NCBI RefSeq assembly: GCF_040869045.1
Contig: NC_090319.1
Span: 303,168,998-303,232,997 of the forward strand
DNA: 64,000 nucleotides
Reading direction: 5' to 3'
Origin: Eurosta solidaginis
Taxonomy: Eukaryota > Arthropoda > Insecta > Diptera > Tephritidae
Numbering within the stretch: the first letter of the stretch is position 1; every line of letters begins with the position of its first letter. Of the stretch, positions 11,792 to 24,239 are shown one piece after another. Made by a program: the position numbers and the translations under genes. The notes under the pieces are model-generated. The model searched no databases and was not told the origin of the DNA. It worked only from the letters and a program-made list of their open reading frames with translations.

Positions 11792-13230
11792 TTTTTATAC
11801 TCAGCGTGCTTTACACACAGATTATGTTAACTTTGATTGGATAACGGTTGGTTGTACAGGTATAAAGGAATCGAGATAGATATAGACTTCCATATATCAA
11901 AATCATGAGTATCGAGAAAAAATTTGATTGAGCCATCGTCCGTCAGTCCGTCCGTTAACACGATAACTTGAGTAAATATTGAGATATGTTCACCAAATTT
12001 GAAACGCGAGCTTATCTGGGACCGGGATAGCCTGGTATTCAAAATGAGCAAAATCGCATGATAACCACTCCCACTTTTTATATATATAATATTTTGTACG
12101 ACACAAAAGGCCTGATTATTTAGTAAATAATACACCTAGAATGTTGAAAGTTGACGTGTGGACTGATATTGAGACTTCATAAAAATTTGAAATTTTTTTT
12201 AAAACGGGCGTGGAACCGCCCACTTGTGATAAAATCAATTTTACAAATATTATTAATCATAAATCAAAAATCGGTAAACCTATCGCAACAAAATTCGGCC
12301 GAGAGGTTTCCTTTGCAATAAGGAATGCTTTGAAAAAAAAAATTTACGAAATCGGTTAAAGACCGCGCCCACTTTTATATAAAAGATTTTTAAAAGGGTC
12401 GTGGGCGAATAAAATAAGCTATATCTTTGCAAAAAAGAGCTTTATATCAATGGTATTTCATTTCCCAAGTAGATTTATAACAATAAATAGGAAAAACTTC
12501 AAATTAAAAAATGGGCGTGGCACCGCCCCTTTTACGACTAAGTAATTTTCTGTGTTTCGGGAGCCATAACTCGAAGAAAAATTAACGCATTGTAATAAAA
12601 TTGGGTACACAGATTTTCCCTATAGCAGGAAATATTTCTAAAAAAAATGGACGAGATAGGTTAAGGACCACATCCACTTTTATATAAAAGATTTTTAAAA
12701 GGGTGGTATACGAATATAATAAGCTATATCTAGGCGAAAGATAGCTTTGTATCAATAGCATTTTACTTTCTAAATTGAATTATAACATTAAATTGGAAAA
12801 CACTAAAATTTTTGAAAATGGGTGGTGCACCGCCCCTTTTATGTCTAAGAAATTTTCTGTGTTTCGCAAGCATAACTTGAAGAAAAAGTAACATATCGTA
12901 ATGAAATTGTGTACGCATATTTTCCTTATAGCAGTAAATATTTTTAGTAAAAATGGACGGGATCGGTTAAAGACCACGGCAACTTAGATATAAAAAAAGT
13001 TTGAAAGGGTCGTAGGCTAGAATAATAAGCTATAACATAGCAAAAAATAATAAAAATAATATTTTACTTATCAAGCTTTATTGTCAGAGGAAATGGGGGG
13101 ATATTTTTTTTAAACAGGCGTTGCCACGTGTTATGTAGAAAAGTAATTTATCTGAAATGAAATGTGCAATTGAAGCTCACGCTGCGTATATGATGTTCGG
13201 TTACACCCGAACTTAGACACCTTTACTTGT
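11792..13230 (+). mobile_element. DINE-like element, family 2b
   Basis: Starts tttttatactcagc, carries ccgtccgtcagtccgtccg near 11938-11956, and ends with the hairpin gttcgg-ttacac-ccgaac followed by ttagacacctttacttgtt. Internal blocks repeat the gggcgtgg...ccgccc motif typical of the family. It is inserted in the family A solo LTR. The 102-codon and shorter frames across it are incidental. Confidence 0.7.
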
Positions 13231-13374
13231 TGTTGTTGTTGTGGTTATTTACTAACAACATAGTGATGCTGATATTCGCCACAATATATATATATAATGA
13301 AGTTAGCTTGCAAAAATGTAATGCAAAATTAAAAAAAAAACCTTTTTTCTAAATTTTGATGTTGGTTTGCTCGA

Positions 13375-13440
13375 AACCTGAACCCAGAACCTTCGGTGTG
13401 GTAGGCGGAGCACGTTACAACCACACCACGGCGGATGGTT
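13375..13440 (-). mobile_element. SINE tRNA-like head fragment
   Basis: The reverse complement gives ccgccgtggtgtggttg ... cgcctaccacaccg ... ggttcaggtttcg, the A/B-box head of the local SINE family without its body. Confidence 0.6.
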
Positions 13441-13718
13441 CTTTGGATAGAATTTTTTCAAATTACTGTCTATGTTTTCACAAAACCAGATGAGATCACT
13501 GATTCGCGAGTTTCTTTCTCCTTTTTTTGCTGTTTCCTTATCTTCTCAGATTTTTCTGATCTTATTTCACAAAATCTGTCGGAAATTTGAATATCACATG
13601 GGAAGTTTTAATTAAAGATGCTGGAAATTATGGGAACTTTTGGAACTTCTATGGGTATTTTCTCAAAAAATACTGATATCTTTGATTTGAGATTTTCTTG
13701 GGACTATTCGATTCAACA

Positions 13719-14091
13719 CCGTGGCTACCGTGGTGTAAAGCTAGCGTGCTCCGCTTCCACACCGTATGTCCTGAGTTCACACCCCGGGCCAAGCAACATC
13801 AAAATTTTGGAAATAAGGGTTTTCAATTAGAAGACAATTTTTCTAAGCGGGGTCGCCCCCCGGCAGTGTTTGGCAAGCGCTCCGGGCGTATTTCTGCCAT
13901 GAAAAGCTTTCAGTGAAAACTCATCTGCCTGGCAGATGCCGTTCGGAGTCGCCATAAAACATGTAGGTCCCGTCCGGCCAATTTGTAGGGAAAATCAAGA
14001 GGAGCACGACGCAAATTGGAAGAGAAGCTCGGCCTTAGATCTCTTCGGAGGTTATCGCGCCTTACATTTATTTTTTTTTTATATTTTATTT
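13719..14091 (+). mobile_element. tRNA-derived SINE inside the minisatellite
   Basis: Head ccgtggctaccgtggtg with a B-box-like gagttcacacc, then the family body (tttctgccatgaaaagc, gccgttcggagtcgcc, gaagctcggcc, ttatcgcgcc) and a T-rich tail. The target duplication gattcaaca is at 13710-13718 and 14092-14100, and the flanks extend the match with one mismatch. It interrupts a minisatellite unit cleanly. Confidence 0.85.
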
Positions 14092-14496
14092 GATTCAACA
14101 TGTGGAAACCTGTGGAAATTTTTCCGAATATCTGTGAGTCATTTTACAAAATATTTCTGGCATCACTGATTTCGTACTTTCATGGCACTATTTGATTTAC
14201 GAAATGGTGTTAAGTATTCTTCCTTAACTTCACCTTCCGGTAACTTCACAAAAGTTATGGCATTACTGATTTGGTATTTTCGTGGAACGAATTGATCTAA
14301 GATCGAAATTGAGAGAATTTTTTTTACTTATGTGGATAATTTCACAATAGATATCTGGAAGCACTGATTTGAGATTTTCGTGAGATTATTTAATTTTTAT
14401 TTATTTTTTTTTATGATTTTTAATAATCGGGGATTGCCCATATTGCTTTTTTAAATGTATGAAAACATTTTTTATTTGAAGCAATTTTTTAATTTT

Positions 14497-15055
14497 ATAA
14501 TTTATTTAATAATTTGGGAAAAATTTTAAACAACGTGACATCAGGACGGACAAGGCGACAGCTGTTTCGATTATACCTTGTAAATCTCTTCAAAGTCTTT
14601 TCTCCCGGGAGTGGGAGTCGAACTCGCACCCCTACGATAGTTGAAATGGTTGTAAACGCATTCAGCTACGTCATGCCTGTTGTGAAGTCTTTCCCAATTG
14701 CCTTCTTTTTGCATATTTTAATCTTTTACACATTGCATACTTCGTATGCAATTATGTGTTAAAGCTATGCTTGGTACGGCGGTTTTCAAAGAAACACATA
14801 ATTGCATACGAAGTATGCAATGTGTAAAAGATTAAAATATGCAAAAAGAAGGCAATTGGGAAAGACTTCACAACAGGCATGACGTAGCTGAATGCGTTTA
14901 CAACCATTTCAACTATCGTAGGGGTGCGAGTTCGACTCCCACTCCCGGGAGAAAAGGCTTTGAAGAGATTTACAAGGTATAATCGAAACAGCTGTCGCCT
15001 TGTCCGTCCTGATGTCACGTTGTTTAAATTTTTCCCAAATTATTAAATAAATTAT
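14497..15055. repeat. Near-perfect 559-bp palindrome with Pol III-like boxes
   Basis: Arms of ~264 bp (14497-14760 and 14793-15055) are inverted copies that I can tell apart at only about two positions (agtctttt versus aggctttt orientation, and a one-base T indel), with a 32-bp spacer. The right arm read on plus contains tagctgaatgcg (A-box-like) and gagttcgactcc (B-box-like) about 44 bp apart, so each arm looks like a tRNA-derived SINE. The two mirror-image 80-codon frames are a by-product of symmetry. Confidence 0.9.
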
Positions 15056-15900
15056 TTTTTTTTATTTTATAATTTAATAAAATATGTAGGTTCGCTGACC
15101 TGTGCTTTTCATGAGATCATTAGAGTTGGGGTGTGGAAAGTGTTTGGAATTTTTCCAAATTTTTATGGTCAATTTAATGAAAAAAGTATGGTTTTGCTGC
15201 TTTGGGATTTTTATGAGCTTATTTGACTTAAGATGCGGGGAATTTGTTCGAATTTTAATTTTACAAAAACTATTAGGAGGTATTTTCGAACATCTGTGGA
15301 AAGCTTTACCAAAACAATCTGAGAATACCAATTTGTGATTTAAATGGATTCATCGATTTACAATTTCGGAAATATCTGAGGGTGATTTCAAGAAAACTAT
15401 CTGCATCATTAATTTGGGATTTTCATTATTACTGAAAATTTCGTTTCAAATTGAGGAAACTTTTCTAACTTCTGAGGACAGTTTGACAAAAACTATCTGA
15501 CGTCACTGATTTCATGTTTTTTCAATTTTTCTTTTTTTTTTTATATATTTTATGTCTAGGAAGTTTTGGCAGTTTTTTCGAATTTTAGTAAGTAATTTCA
15601 CAAATTATTTTGGCATTATTGATTTGGGATTTACATGAGATTATTTCATAAAAATAAATTTGCGGAAATAAGGGCATTTTTCGCACTTCCGAGTTGAATT
15701 TCGCGAAATCTGACTGATTAGGGATTTTAATGGAGTTATTTAATTTAAGATGTGGAAATTATTTTCTGAACTTCAAAAAAATTAAATAACAACTCTTTTT
15801 GGGGTTTTTTGTGGGATAAATTGATTTAAGATATGGAGGATAGTGGACATTTTTCGAACTTCTGTGTGTAAAAAACTATCTAAGATCACTAATTCTAAGT

Positions 15901-16737
15901 CGGAAAATAATTTGTGAAAAAAAAAAAAATATTGTAAAATGTTTAAAAGTCTTTGTCTTTTCACGTTGTTTTTTTGTTTACCAACCCTAATGTGCCTGCT
16001 ACTTACATAAATAAGCATGCCTGAAAAAGTGTATGGCACATGAATTTGCCCAAGAATAGTTTATTAATTTTGAAATTCCAAACGAATTATGTTTGTCTCC
16101 ATACTTCTGTAGCCAAATATCTTTATTTAATTAGTTTTTCTATTAAAATTCTTGACCAATATATTCCAGCTGTTTTATGAAGCTTCAGAGTAAGGAGAGT
16201 TTTTCTGAAGCTGAGATATGTTTGAATATGCTCTGGTGGTTACACATACAGCAGCGAAATAAATAAAAGCAGCGGCAATTTTAAATTGATTTCGTAAGTT
16301 AAATTCATTATTTTTTGTGTTCGATATTTATGAAAAATTGAAATGAATTCTTTAACTCAAGCTTTGATAACTAATCTCAAAAACGTTTTCCTAAAAAATC
16401 GAATATTCAAGAAAATTTTACCAAACCTTCGTTCTTTTATTGATAGTGTTAAGGCAGTGTTTATAAACTTTATAATTTTTCTTTAATATCAATAACAAAA
16501 ACAATTGTATAAAGCTATATGAGCATGTCTCTGGACATCAATTTCACAATCACCGGTCGCTTGAGTATCTGTCAACTGAGTTGTCTTATGCGCATCGCCG
16601 AGTCGCCAAACCTATCCACCGATATCCACCAATTCGTCAGTTACGACTAGCTTTATATCGATTTCATCAAACACCGCGGAGCAGCGATTCTTGGGAATGT
16701 ACCGATTCCTTATCGCTTCCATTAACCGCCTGTCCAA
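15901..16737. other. No gene seen; probable R1 3' flank
   Basis: AT-rich until about 16500, then higher in G+C up to the R1-like remnant, suggesting LINE 3' untranslated sequence on the minus strand. No domain recognised. Confidence 0.4.
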
Positions 16738-18067
16738 CTATCGCAACCCCTCCATATCCACTATCCTCAAGTAGCCCAATGAAACTAGGCTAATCCTGTT
16801 CTTTTGTCCGTACCCCATGGGACCGCCGTTAGGCATAACTTCACGGGGGAAAGGCGATTTAATCGAATGCATCAACTCCGTCACTACTATAAAGGCCATC
16901 TTGCTCACAGCAGTCCAAAAATCTATTTGTCCGCACATTCGGCGAACTAAGTTTCTAATGGAAGGCTCCCCTCCAAAAACTTTGTGTTCAGATAGTCTTT
17001 CGCACTGAAAATGAGGGCAGTGAAACATTACATTTTCTGCGCTTTCCAATTACGAGGGACAGTGTGGACAGAAAGGATCCTCCTCTATCTCACGCTTATG
17101 TAGATATTCCTTGAAGCCGCCGTCCCCGCTCAATATCTGTGTGAGGTGGTAATTTAGTTCGCCGCATATATAACATAAGAGCATTCCGCTATATTCCGAA
17201 CTAGCATGAAGGTCCAGCGCCCCTTTGTCGATTCTTCCCACCGTTCTTGCCACCTAAATATTGTTCGTGACCTTGCGATTTTCTTAGCATCTTCAGATGG
17301 TCGGCTGATTCCAATGCCATAAAGACCGGCCATTTCATTTGAGAGTAGATCTACTGGAATTTTCCTGGATAAAACATGGATCGCGTCGTCGGACACCGTT
17401 CGATACGCACATGCTATTCGTATAGCAGTAATACGATCGGCTGTTAGTATATCTTTTTGGTGGGATATTTAGATCCGTGCCATACTGGTGCTGCATATAA
17501 TTTTATCGAGTTGATTACGTTGGATAGCAGCTGACGTATAGCTTCGCCTGAACCGCCGACGTTGGGAATTATTTGCGTAAGGGATCCACTAACTCTAGAA
17601 CCTTTCTCCCCCACCGCCCTGAAGTGCTCTTTAAAAGTTAATTTTGAGTTATTGTTTACTCCTAGATATTTCAAGAAAAGCTTTGAATTTATTTAATAAT
17701 CTCCTATGGTTAGGACTAACTCATGCACTGTCCGCTTTGAGCTCACCAAAACTACTTATGTCTTATTGCTAGACATCTCCAGCCCCATGTTCGTCAGCCA
17801 TTCTTTAATTCTTCTCACGGCGTCATTACATAACGCTTGGAGCAGATCAAGTTTCTTGGACACTGCTACTACAAAAATATCATCTAGCATAGCAAACTGA
17901 CTATTTGACAAGCCACCTGGGCTTTCCAGCGTCTGCTGCAGACGCTCACTAATTATACGTTCGAGAATCTTTTCTAATGAATCCAACATACAAAGTGGCC
18001 TGTATGAAGATGGCTGGTCGGGCATATTACTGGTTTCACCAAAAGAAACAGTCTTTGACGTTTCCAT
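16738..18067 (-). pseudogene. R1-clade LINE reverse transcriptase remnant
   Basis: Minus-strand blocks in order: SSYRPLCMLDSLEKILERII (RT fingers region) near 18067-17930, then an abrupt jump to RRIKEWLTNMGLEMSSNKT, KYLGVNNNSKLTFKEHF, a VINSIKLYAAPVWHG-type thumb region, and a GDGGFKEYLHKR plus DPFCPHC zinc-like C-terminus typical of R1-type elements. The palm with its catalytic aspartates is missing, so an internal deletion plus several frameshifts inactivate it. Confidence 0.75.
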
Positions 18068-18873
18068 GAACAGGTAGACGGTAGTCCGTTGAAAGCCCCG
18101 TGAACATCAACTGATACACCTTGTACTGAAACTTGATAACCGTTCACTGATTACACCAACAATCGTAAGATGTCCGTCGACCGATACACCCTTCATACGT
18201 TCCGCCACCTGTACATCGATTCTACCGGCAGTCAGATACTGCGCCTGTCATCTTTTTCATATATCAGCGATTGGTTACAGTTCCCCTTCAATATTACAAC
18301 TATATACAATTATCAGCCACGGTGCGTGTGCGTGTATGTCTGAACCAAATACCACCAAAAAACGTGTATTAATTACGAAAGGAAAAAGGTACCTTCTTGA
18401 TTTTGATTCTGCCGATAAACACATTACAAGGCTGCAACCTCGGCTGACAAATAAGAAGTGAGTTTCCTCTGTCTAAAGGCTAAACATATTTTAGGCTGGG
18501 AGGGTATATAAAATGTGTGCTGAAAATTTTTTTAACGACATCGTAGTCGCCTTTGATATGAGTACGTAGGCTACTTAACTAAAAATATTGCCGGACTGAT
18601 TGCAAAGCTAACCAGAATAGACTTCGACTGCTATAACCCTTTAAGCCCAATTAAAATTAAAGACCACGGGAAGGCTTTCTCTATTGCAGCATATCATTTT
18701 ATATAGCCCAATTAATAACACAGTTTTCTCTGCCCCCTTTTTAGACGCTTTCCATTTTCATCAGCTATTATAGATTGTAAGCTACTCATAAATTACCTTA
18801 ATAATTGCGTTTCGTTAACAAATTAAACTACATATATATATATTTGTACATGACAAATGTATATATGTATAAT
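18068..18873. other. No gene seen
   Basis: Mixed-composition then AT-rich sequence. It probably includes more eroded LINE 5' sequence near 18070-18150. No defined end or domain. Confidence 0.4.
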
Positions 18874-19796
18874 TAACAAGTAAGGAAGGCTAAGTTCAGG
18901 TGTAACCGAACATTACATACTCAGCTGAGAGCTTTGGAGGCAAAATGACGGAAAATCACCCTTTAGGAAAATGAACCTAGGGTAACCCTGGAATGGGTTT
19001 GTATGGCATGGGTATCAAATGGAAGGTATTACAGAGTATTTTAGAAGAGAGTGGACCATAGTTATATATGTGGGCGCCTTCTCGAGATATCGCCATAAAG
19101 GTGGACCATGGGTGACTCTATAATGTGTTTGTACGATATGTATTAATGAGGGTTTTAAAAGGGAGTGGCCCTTAGTTGTATATGTGAAGGCGTTTTCGAG
19201 ATATCGACCAAATTGTGGACCAGGGTCACCCCGAACACCAGCTGTCGGATTCCGCTAATTTATTTATATATGTAATACCACGAAGGGTATTACTGTCGTT
19301 ATTACAAGGGCTTTTGATTTCGCCCTGCAGAACTTTTTCATTTTCTTCTACTTAATATGGTAGATGTCAAACCCATTTTACAAAGTTTTTTCCAAAGTTA
19401 TATTTTGCGTCAAAAAACCAATCCAATCACCATGTTTCATCCCTTTTTTCATATTTGGTATAGAATTAAGGCATTTTTTTTTTAAGTTTTCGAAATTTTC
19501 TGTATCGAAAAAGTGGGCGTGGTCATAGTCCGATTTTGTTCATTTTAAACAGGGATCTGAGATGTGTGCCCAGGAACTTATATACCAAATTTCATTAAGA
19601 TACCTCAAAATTTACTAATGTTATCGTGTTTACGGGCGGACGGACGGACGGCCATGGCTAAATGAATTTCTTTTTTCTCCCAGATCATTTTGATATATAG
19701 AAGTCAATATCTATCTCGATTAGTTTATGCCGTTACGGATTACCATTATGCGGACAAAATTAATATATTCTGTGAGCTCTGCTCAGCTGAGTATAA
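18874..19796 (-). mobile_element. DINE-like element, family 2
   Basis: On the plus strand it runs from aacaagtaaggaagg through the near-hairpin gttcag-gtgtaa-ccgaac (one mispair), about two copies of the gtggacc...gagatatcg module, a gggcggacggacggacgg run near 19634-19651, and ctcagctgagtataaaaa. Short internal copy with low module number. Confidence 0.75.
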
Positions 19797-20619
19797 AAAA
19801 ATGTGCTGACTCTTGCTCCCAAATAACTGACGCCGACAATAACTGTACTTAAATGACTCATACGTCTCGTTGGACCGCGTCCCAATCAATTTAACCACTT
19901 GGGTATTTATTAACGCCCATCGATATCTCGAAGTTGTCGTTAGCCATGACTGTCATTGTTCCACTTGTACATATTAATCGTATTAATAATAGAACATTTC
20001 TTTTGAGTCACATCCTTCGTCATTGTTGGTGAAATGAAAGAAAGAGAGGGAGCATTGCATGTTGTTTGCTCGTTTAAGTGTGTCGAGGGATCTAAGTGAC
20101 AAAGAATAAACGGCACAATGGACAAAATGCAATGAACAGTTTAAAAGCTGCAAAAGAACGACTAAGGCAACAACAATAAGCATATATTCAATAATAAAAA
20201 CAAGAAAAAATACGATAACAGCAAGTTTATGAGAGCTAAATAGCAAAGCAAAAGCAAAACGCGTAATCGTAAAAAGCTGAATGTAAGTACCTTTTTCCAT
20301 TTTAGTATTTGTGAAAATAATTGATATTGGAGATACATACGATAGCCATCAATAATTCCTATCATGTGCGTGTCCCATTTTTGACAGCTCACATTATAAA
20401 CAAGAATACGACACTTGGTTAGTCTAGACTGAGCGTAAACTTTTTGATTTTATAATTTGTATGTTTGTGCGTAGTTGTTAAAGGGTTGTATTTCGCCGTT
20501 TCAAAAGTGGTCAGCATATTAGAATAAATACATCTGCACCGTCACTTAAAGTCAAAATGGAACTTTAAGTTTTTACGAAACTTTTTCTCCGTTTTGGATT
20601 TACTTTTTTCTTGCTGTTT
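19797..20619. other. No gene seen
   Basis: AT-rich; several overlapping 60-105-codon minus-strand frames near 19940-20392 are hydrophobic and low in complexity and look fortuitous. Confidence 0.4.
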
Positions 20620-20965
20620 TTGTAGTTCAGAAATAGGGTATTTATAGAAGATCTTATAGTGAAAGTTGAAATTTAAGTAACTTCTCGATAAGCTACAATC
20701 TTGAAACTTGGAATATAGCTCAGAAGCCGATGACAATGCAATAATAAGAAAAAAAGTCCGGTAGGTGGGGCATGGATCGAAATATTTCAAAAAATCGTAT
20801 TTGTGGTGCGATTTGGCTCATATTTGGAACTCATATTACCTACGGGAATAGAAATCGCTTTGTGAAAAAAAAAAAATTACCGCTAGGTGGCGCAAGGATC
20901 GATATATTAAGAAAAAATCATATTTGAGGTCCGATTTGGCTCATATTAGGAACAAAAAATTACAT
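20620..20965. repeat. Two-unit imperfect tandem repeat
   Basis: A block containing ggtaggtggggcatggatcg ... gcgatttggctcatatttgg (about 20758-20830) is followed about 120 bp on by ctaggtggcgcaaggatcg ... tccgatttggctcatattagg. This is probably a fragment of a dispersed repeat. Confidence 0.55.
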
Positions 20966-21339
20966 ACAGTCCGGAAGAAGTGACATCAAAATACTTTGGT
21001 GCTCGAGGAGGGACAAGCATACGTGGCGCTGAGTCTAGTAAAGTCTTTGGAAGGATTATGTATTGAAGAGTAAGATTGTATCAAATTGTCAGAAAAGAGG
21101 CCTTGTAATAATGATCCACTAAATGAACTAAATAGAATGAGAAATAACAGGCAATTAAATAAAGACTAAAAACTTGAAAATAAAATAATTAAACAAATTT
21201 TTTAAGTTAAACGGTTTTATTGAAAACAATATTTACATTAAGTAATAATTATACTAAAAGCTTGTAAATAATTAGATAGGTCCTAGGCACTAGTCATCAG
21301 ACTCCTCATCGATCTAGGGCGTTGCTTCGCAGGTTACAT

Positions 21340-21510
21340 AGCAGTAAGGGCCAAATGCTTATCAGATGTAAGCCAAGTGATGGATAGGGCGTGTGGGGAT
21401 GTCAAGTCGACAAGATTAAAATGAATATGGTCTTATTTACTAGGAAACACGAGGCCACAAATTGGACTAGACCTAAAATAAAGAGGAATAACCCTATAAC
21501 TGTTGCACTC
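21340..21510 (+). pseudogene. Short LINE RT fragment
   Basis: A continuous frame reads MVLFTRKHEATNWTRPKIK, which resembles the KTELVLFTRRYKIP segment of the LOA-like element at 58466-58702 (post-catalytic RT). Upstream and downstream sequence does not continue it. Confidence 0.55.
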
Positions 21511-22025
21511 GTGATGGAGTCCTTGATTGACAACCATTTGAATAAACAGACGGAAAGGGTGCAATCCTCGAAAAATAAACGGTAGATGTCCCAATCCGCA
21601 GTTAAATCGAAGAACTGAGTATGATGGTTGAAAAAATGGAAGAACATTTGCAAGTACTACGAAATTGGAGTAACCGAATTAGTAAGTGTGCCTTTGAGTA
21701 TCAAATTATGATATATTTCGAAACAAGACCCGATTAACACCGTGGGTAGATTCAACGCAAACGGAAAATAGAAGCCGCAGCGCCCTTTGTTGCGAAAAGA
21801 CTACCCTTACTTCGCAAACGGCTTACTCGTAAAAACGAGAGGGTAGTTTGCGTAGAAGCTTTCCCTATGCTTCACTCAAACAATATATATTTCAAATGTT
21901 TTCTGAAAAATTAGAATTGAAAAAAAGATTACACCATTTTTGAATATTAATTTTCTGAAGATATGGGATTCAGAAGGGATTGTCAAGACTCAGCTAATGT
22001 CAAATGAGGGAAAACTGTTAGGTCA
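21511..22025. other. No gene seen
   Basis: No recognisable feature; short incidental frames only. Confidence 0.4.
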
Positions 22026-22145
22026 TTTCGCCCCCTCTCCCTAGTTCCAGGAGGAACTTGGGTAGCATGACCTCGTATGTTAAATTAACAGGATTCGCAG
22101 CGGGTAGATAAAGTTGACAATTGGATTGGAGAAGCTATAAATTGC
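22026..22145 (-). mobile_element. Fragment of the CAA-tailed SINE-like repeat
   Basis: gttgacaattggattggagaagctataaattgcgc is close to the fuller copy at 32655-33045 (gttgacaattgggtttggag...). Only the central portion is present. Confidence 0.55.
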
Positions 22146-23512
22146 GCCCCTTGAATTATTTCAATCGTTTAACTGAACCGGTGTTGGGCAACTTTTTATA
22201 CCAATTTTCTTCTTATACAGAAATTTTACTGTCAAACGCTTTAATAAACCCTTAAAAAGAACCCTCAATCTATGTAAGCTCTCTTATTGATCGACAGGTT
22301 TAACCCAACTGTCTCATTATTACTGCCGATAACTGTAAGTTAATATTTGTGGTGAATAGTTTATCAAGTGTATTGGCCTTTATATTATTAACCCTTTTTT
22401 TGTTGTGTTTTATTGTAATTGGCCTTTTTGAGTTTACTTGCCAGATAATTGGCATTTTCTACAGCTGTCTGAACGATCTAATAGAATATTATTTACTTTT
22501 CTCTGTTTTTGTATAAAATTTGTATGAAAATTGAAATTTTCACATCAACACACAATGACTTGACATTTATGATTCCAGGCGCATATCAAAGATGCTTCTT
22601 CTTATTTACATACGTGTGCGATTCAAGTTACTTAGGTCGTATGCTGTATACTCAGGCTTCTAATGCTTAGCTTTTTTAAAGTTTTAAAAACTTTCATAAG
22701 GCGTACTTATATGAGTTAAGTTCAGTTGAGTTGAGTTGAGCAGATAATGTATGTTTGCAGTCATGAAATTTATTTGCACTTCCGCTCTAAGTAAATCTGC
22801 AAAAATCATTCTAGCTACTTACCTCTAGATAAAGTGGTCACACTAACAAAGCCACATCTCAGCAAAAACGATAAAAATACACGCAAAGCAACCTCATATT
22901 CATAGTTCAAACAATGAAGTCTGGAATGGAGGCACCGCGGTAGGACTGCAAGTTATTGAAGAAAATAATGTCGATGCCCTGAGCAGAATGCTGCAGGGGG
23001 AAGTCGAAGTCGCGTGGGATATAATGAACACATGAAAGTTTGATACAGTGGGACTAAATTCTGAAGAGTTTCTACAAAAACAGACACATAGTGACTGAAA
23101 ATATCAACAGGAGTTCAACATTAATTATAGTGATAGCGATAGGACGAAGGCAGAAACTCTCTGAGTTGAGGCAACAGATAAAATGGAATGCTTAGCCAAA
23201 ATGGAGCATACTTCGATTGTGATGACAAATGGGAGAGTTAAGATACGATAACGTAGGTCAGAAAATCCTTTAGAAACACTAAAGTATTGGGTATGGTTGC
23301 ATTTGCAACTGGGTAACTCCAGCTGTGAAACCTCAGCCAGTTCCAACCCACTAACTATTCTTCGGTTAGCGTGATAAACTAGATAAACTCATGTGCAAGA
23401 TGAGTAAGCTGACTCATAGAGATCACGAGATCATGGCAGAAGATGGAAGGCCACGGTGGCATTGCACCGACATAACTGGCTCCGTATTCTTATTTCTATT
23501 TCTTTTTATACT
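22146..23512. other. No gene seen
   Basis: AT-rich to about 22840, then mixed composition to 23480. A stretch at 22900-23350 has moderate G+C but no long frame and no domain that I recognise; it could be an old retroposon. Confidence 0.35.
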
Positions 23513-24239
23513 CAGCTGAGTAAAGCTCACAGAGTATATCAACTTTGTTCGCATAACGGTAATCCGTAACGGCATAAACTAATCGAGATAAATTTAGACT
23601 TCTACATATAAAATGATCTGGGCGAAAAAAGAAATTGATTTAGCCATGTCCGTCCGTCCGTCCGCCCGTAAAGCCGATAACTTGAGTAAGTTTTGAGATA
23701 TCTTGATGAAATTTGGTACGTAGATTTCTGGGCACTCATCTCAGATCGCTGTTTAAAATGAACGAAATCGGACTACAACCACGCCCACTTTTTCGATATC
23801 GAAAATTTTGAAAACCCGAAAAAGTGCGGTAATTCATTTCCAAAGACAGATAAAGCGATGAAACTTGGTAGGTGCGTTGAACTTATTACGCAAAATTGAA
23901 AATTGGTAAAATTTTTTCACAATGGGCGTGGCACCGCCCACTTTTAAAAAAGGTATTTTAAAAGTTTTGCAAGCTGTAATTTGGCAGTCGTTGAAGATAC
24001 CATGATGAAATTTGGCAGGCACGTTACTCCTATTACTACATGTGTGCTAAATAAAAACAAGTAGGGAAGGCTAAGTTCGGGTGCAACCGAACATTACATA
24101 CTCAGTTGAGAGCTATGGAGACAAAATAAGGAAAATCACCATGTAGGAAAATGAACCTAGGGAACCCTGGAATGTGGTTGTATGACATGTGTATCAAATG
24201 GAAGGTATTAAAGAGTATTTTAAGAGAGAGTAGGCCATA

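Larger units (their letters stand above)
10795..13283 (-). mobile_element. Solo LTR (family A) interrupted by two insertions
   Basis: On the plus strand it starts tgtaacgaattc at 10795 and ends attcgccaca at 13283, flanked by atat on both sides (10791-10794 and 13284-13287). It is related to the LTRs of the element at 49663-53335, sharing gaataaataactccaatatt. A solo LTR (11088-11698) and a DINE-like element (11792-13230) split it. No internal region remains, consistent with LTR-LTR recombination before the later insertions. Confidence 0.8.
13445..15900. repeat. Degenerate ~100-bp minisatellite
   Basis: Variants of a unit containing ctgatttgggattttcatgg, atttgatttaagatgtgg, ttttcgaacttctgtgg and tttcacaaaaactatctg recur at roughly 100-bp steps (near 14158, 14260, 14361, 15196, 15403, 15502, 15612, 15712, 15798). 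Units are strongly diverged. The array hosts a SINE (13719-14091) and the palindrome at 14497-15055. Confidence 0.65.

Noticed and set aside
13719..13800. Possible genuine tRNA gene
   Set aside because: The A/B-box head belongs to a SINE with a 300-bp body and target duplication; no complete cloverleaf could be drawn.
14735..14750. loxP-like words (gcatacttcgtatgc) in the palindrome arms
   Set aside because: Only the short CTTCGTAT core is shared; the arm/spacer geometry of loxP is absent and the rest is SINE sequence.
14514..15018. Two similar 82-88-codon proteins on opposite strands
   Set aside because: They are the same frame seen twice through the palindrome; no domain and the sequence is a SINE-like repeat.
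19940..20392. Overlapping minus-strand frames of 61-105 codons
   Set aside because: No conserved domain, AT-driven hydrophobic composition and mutual overlap.
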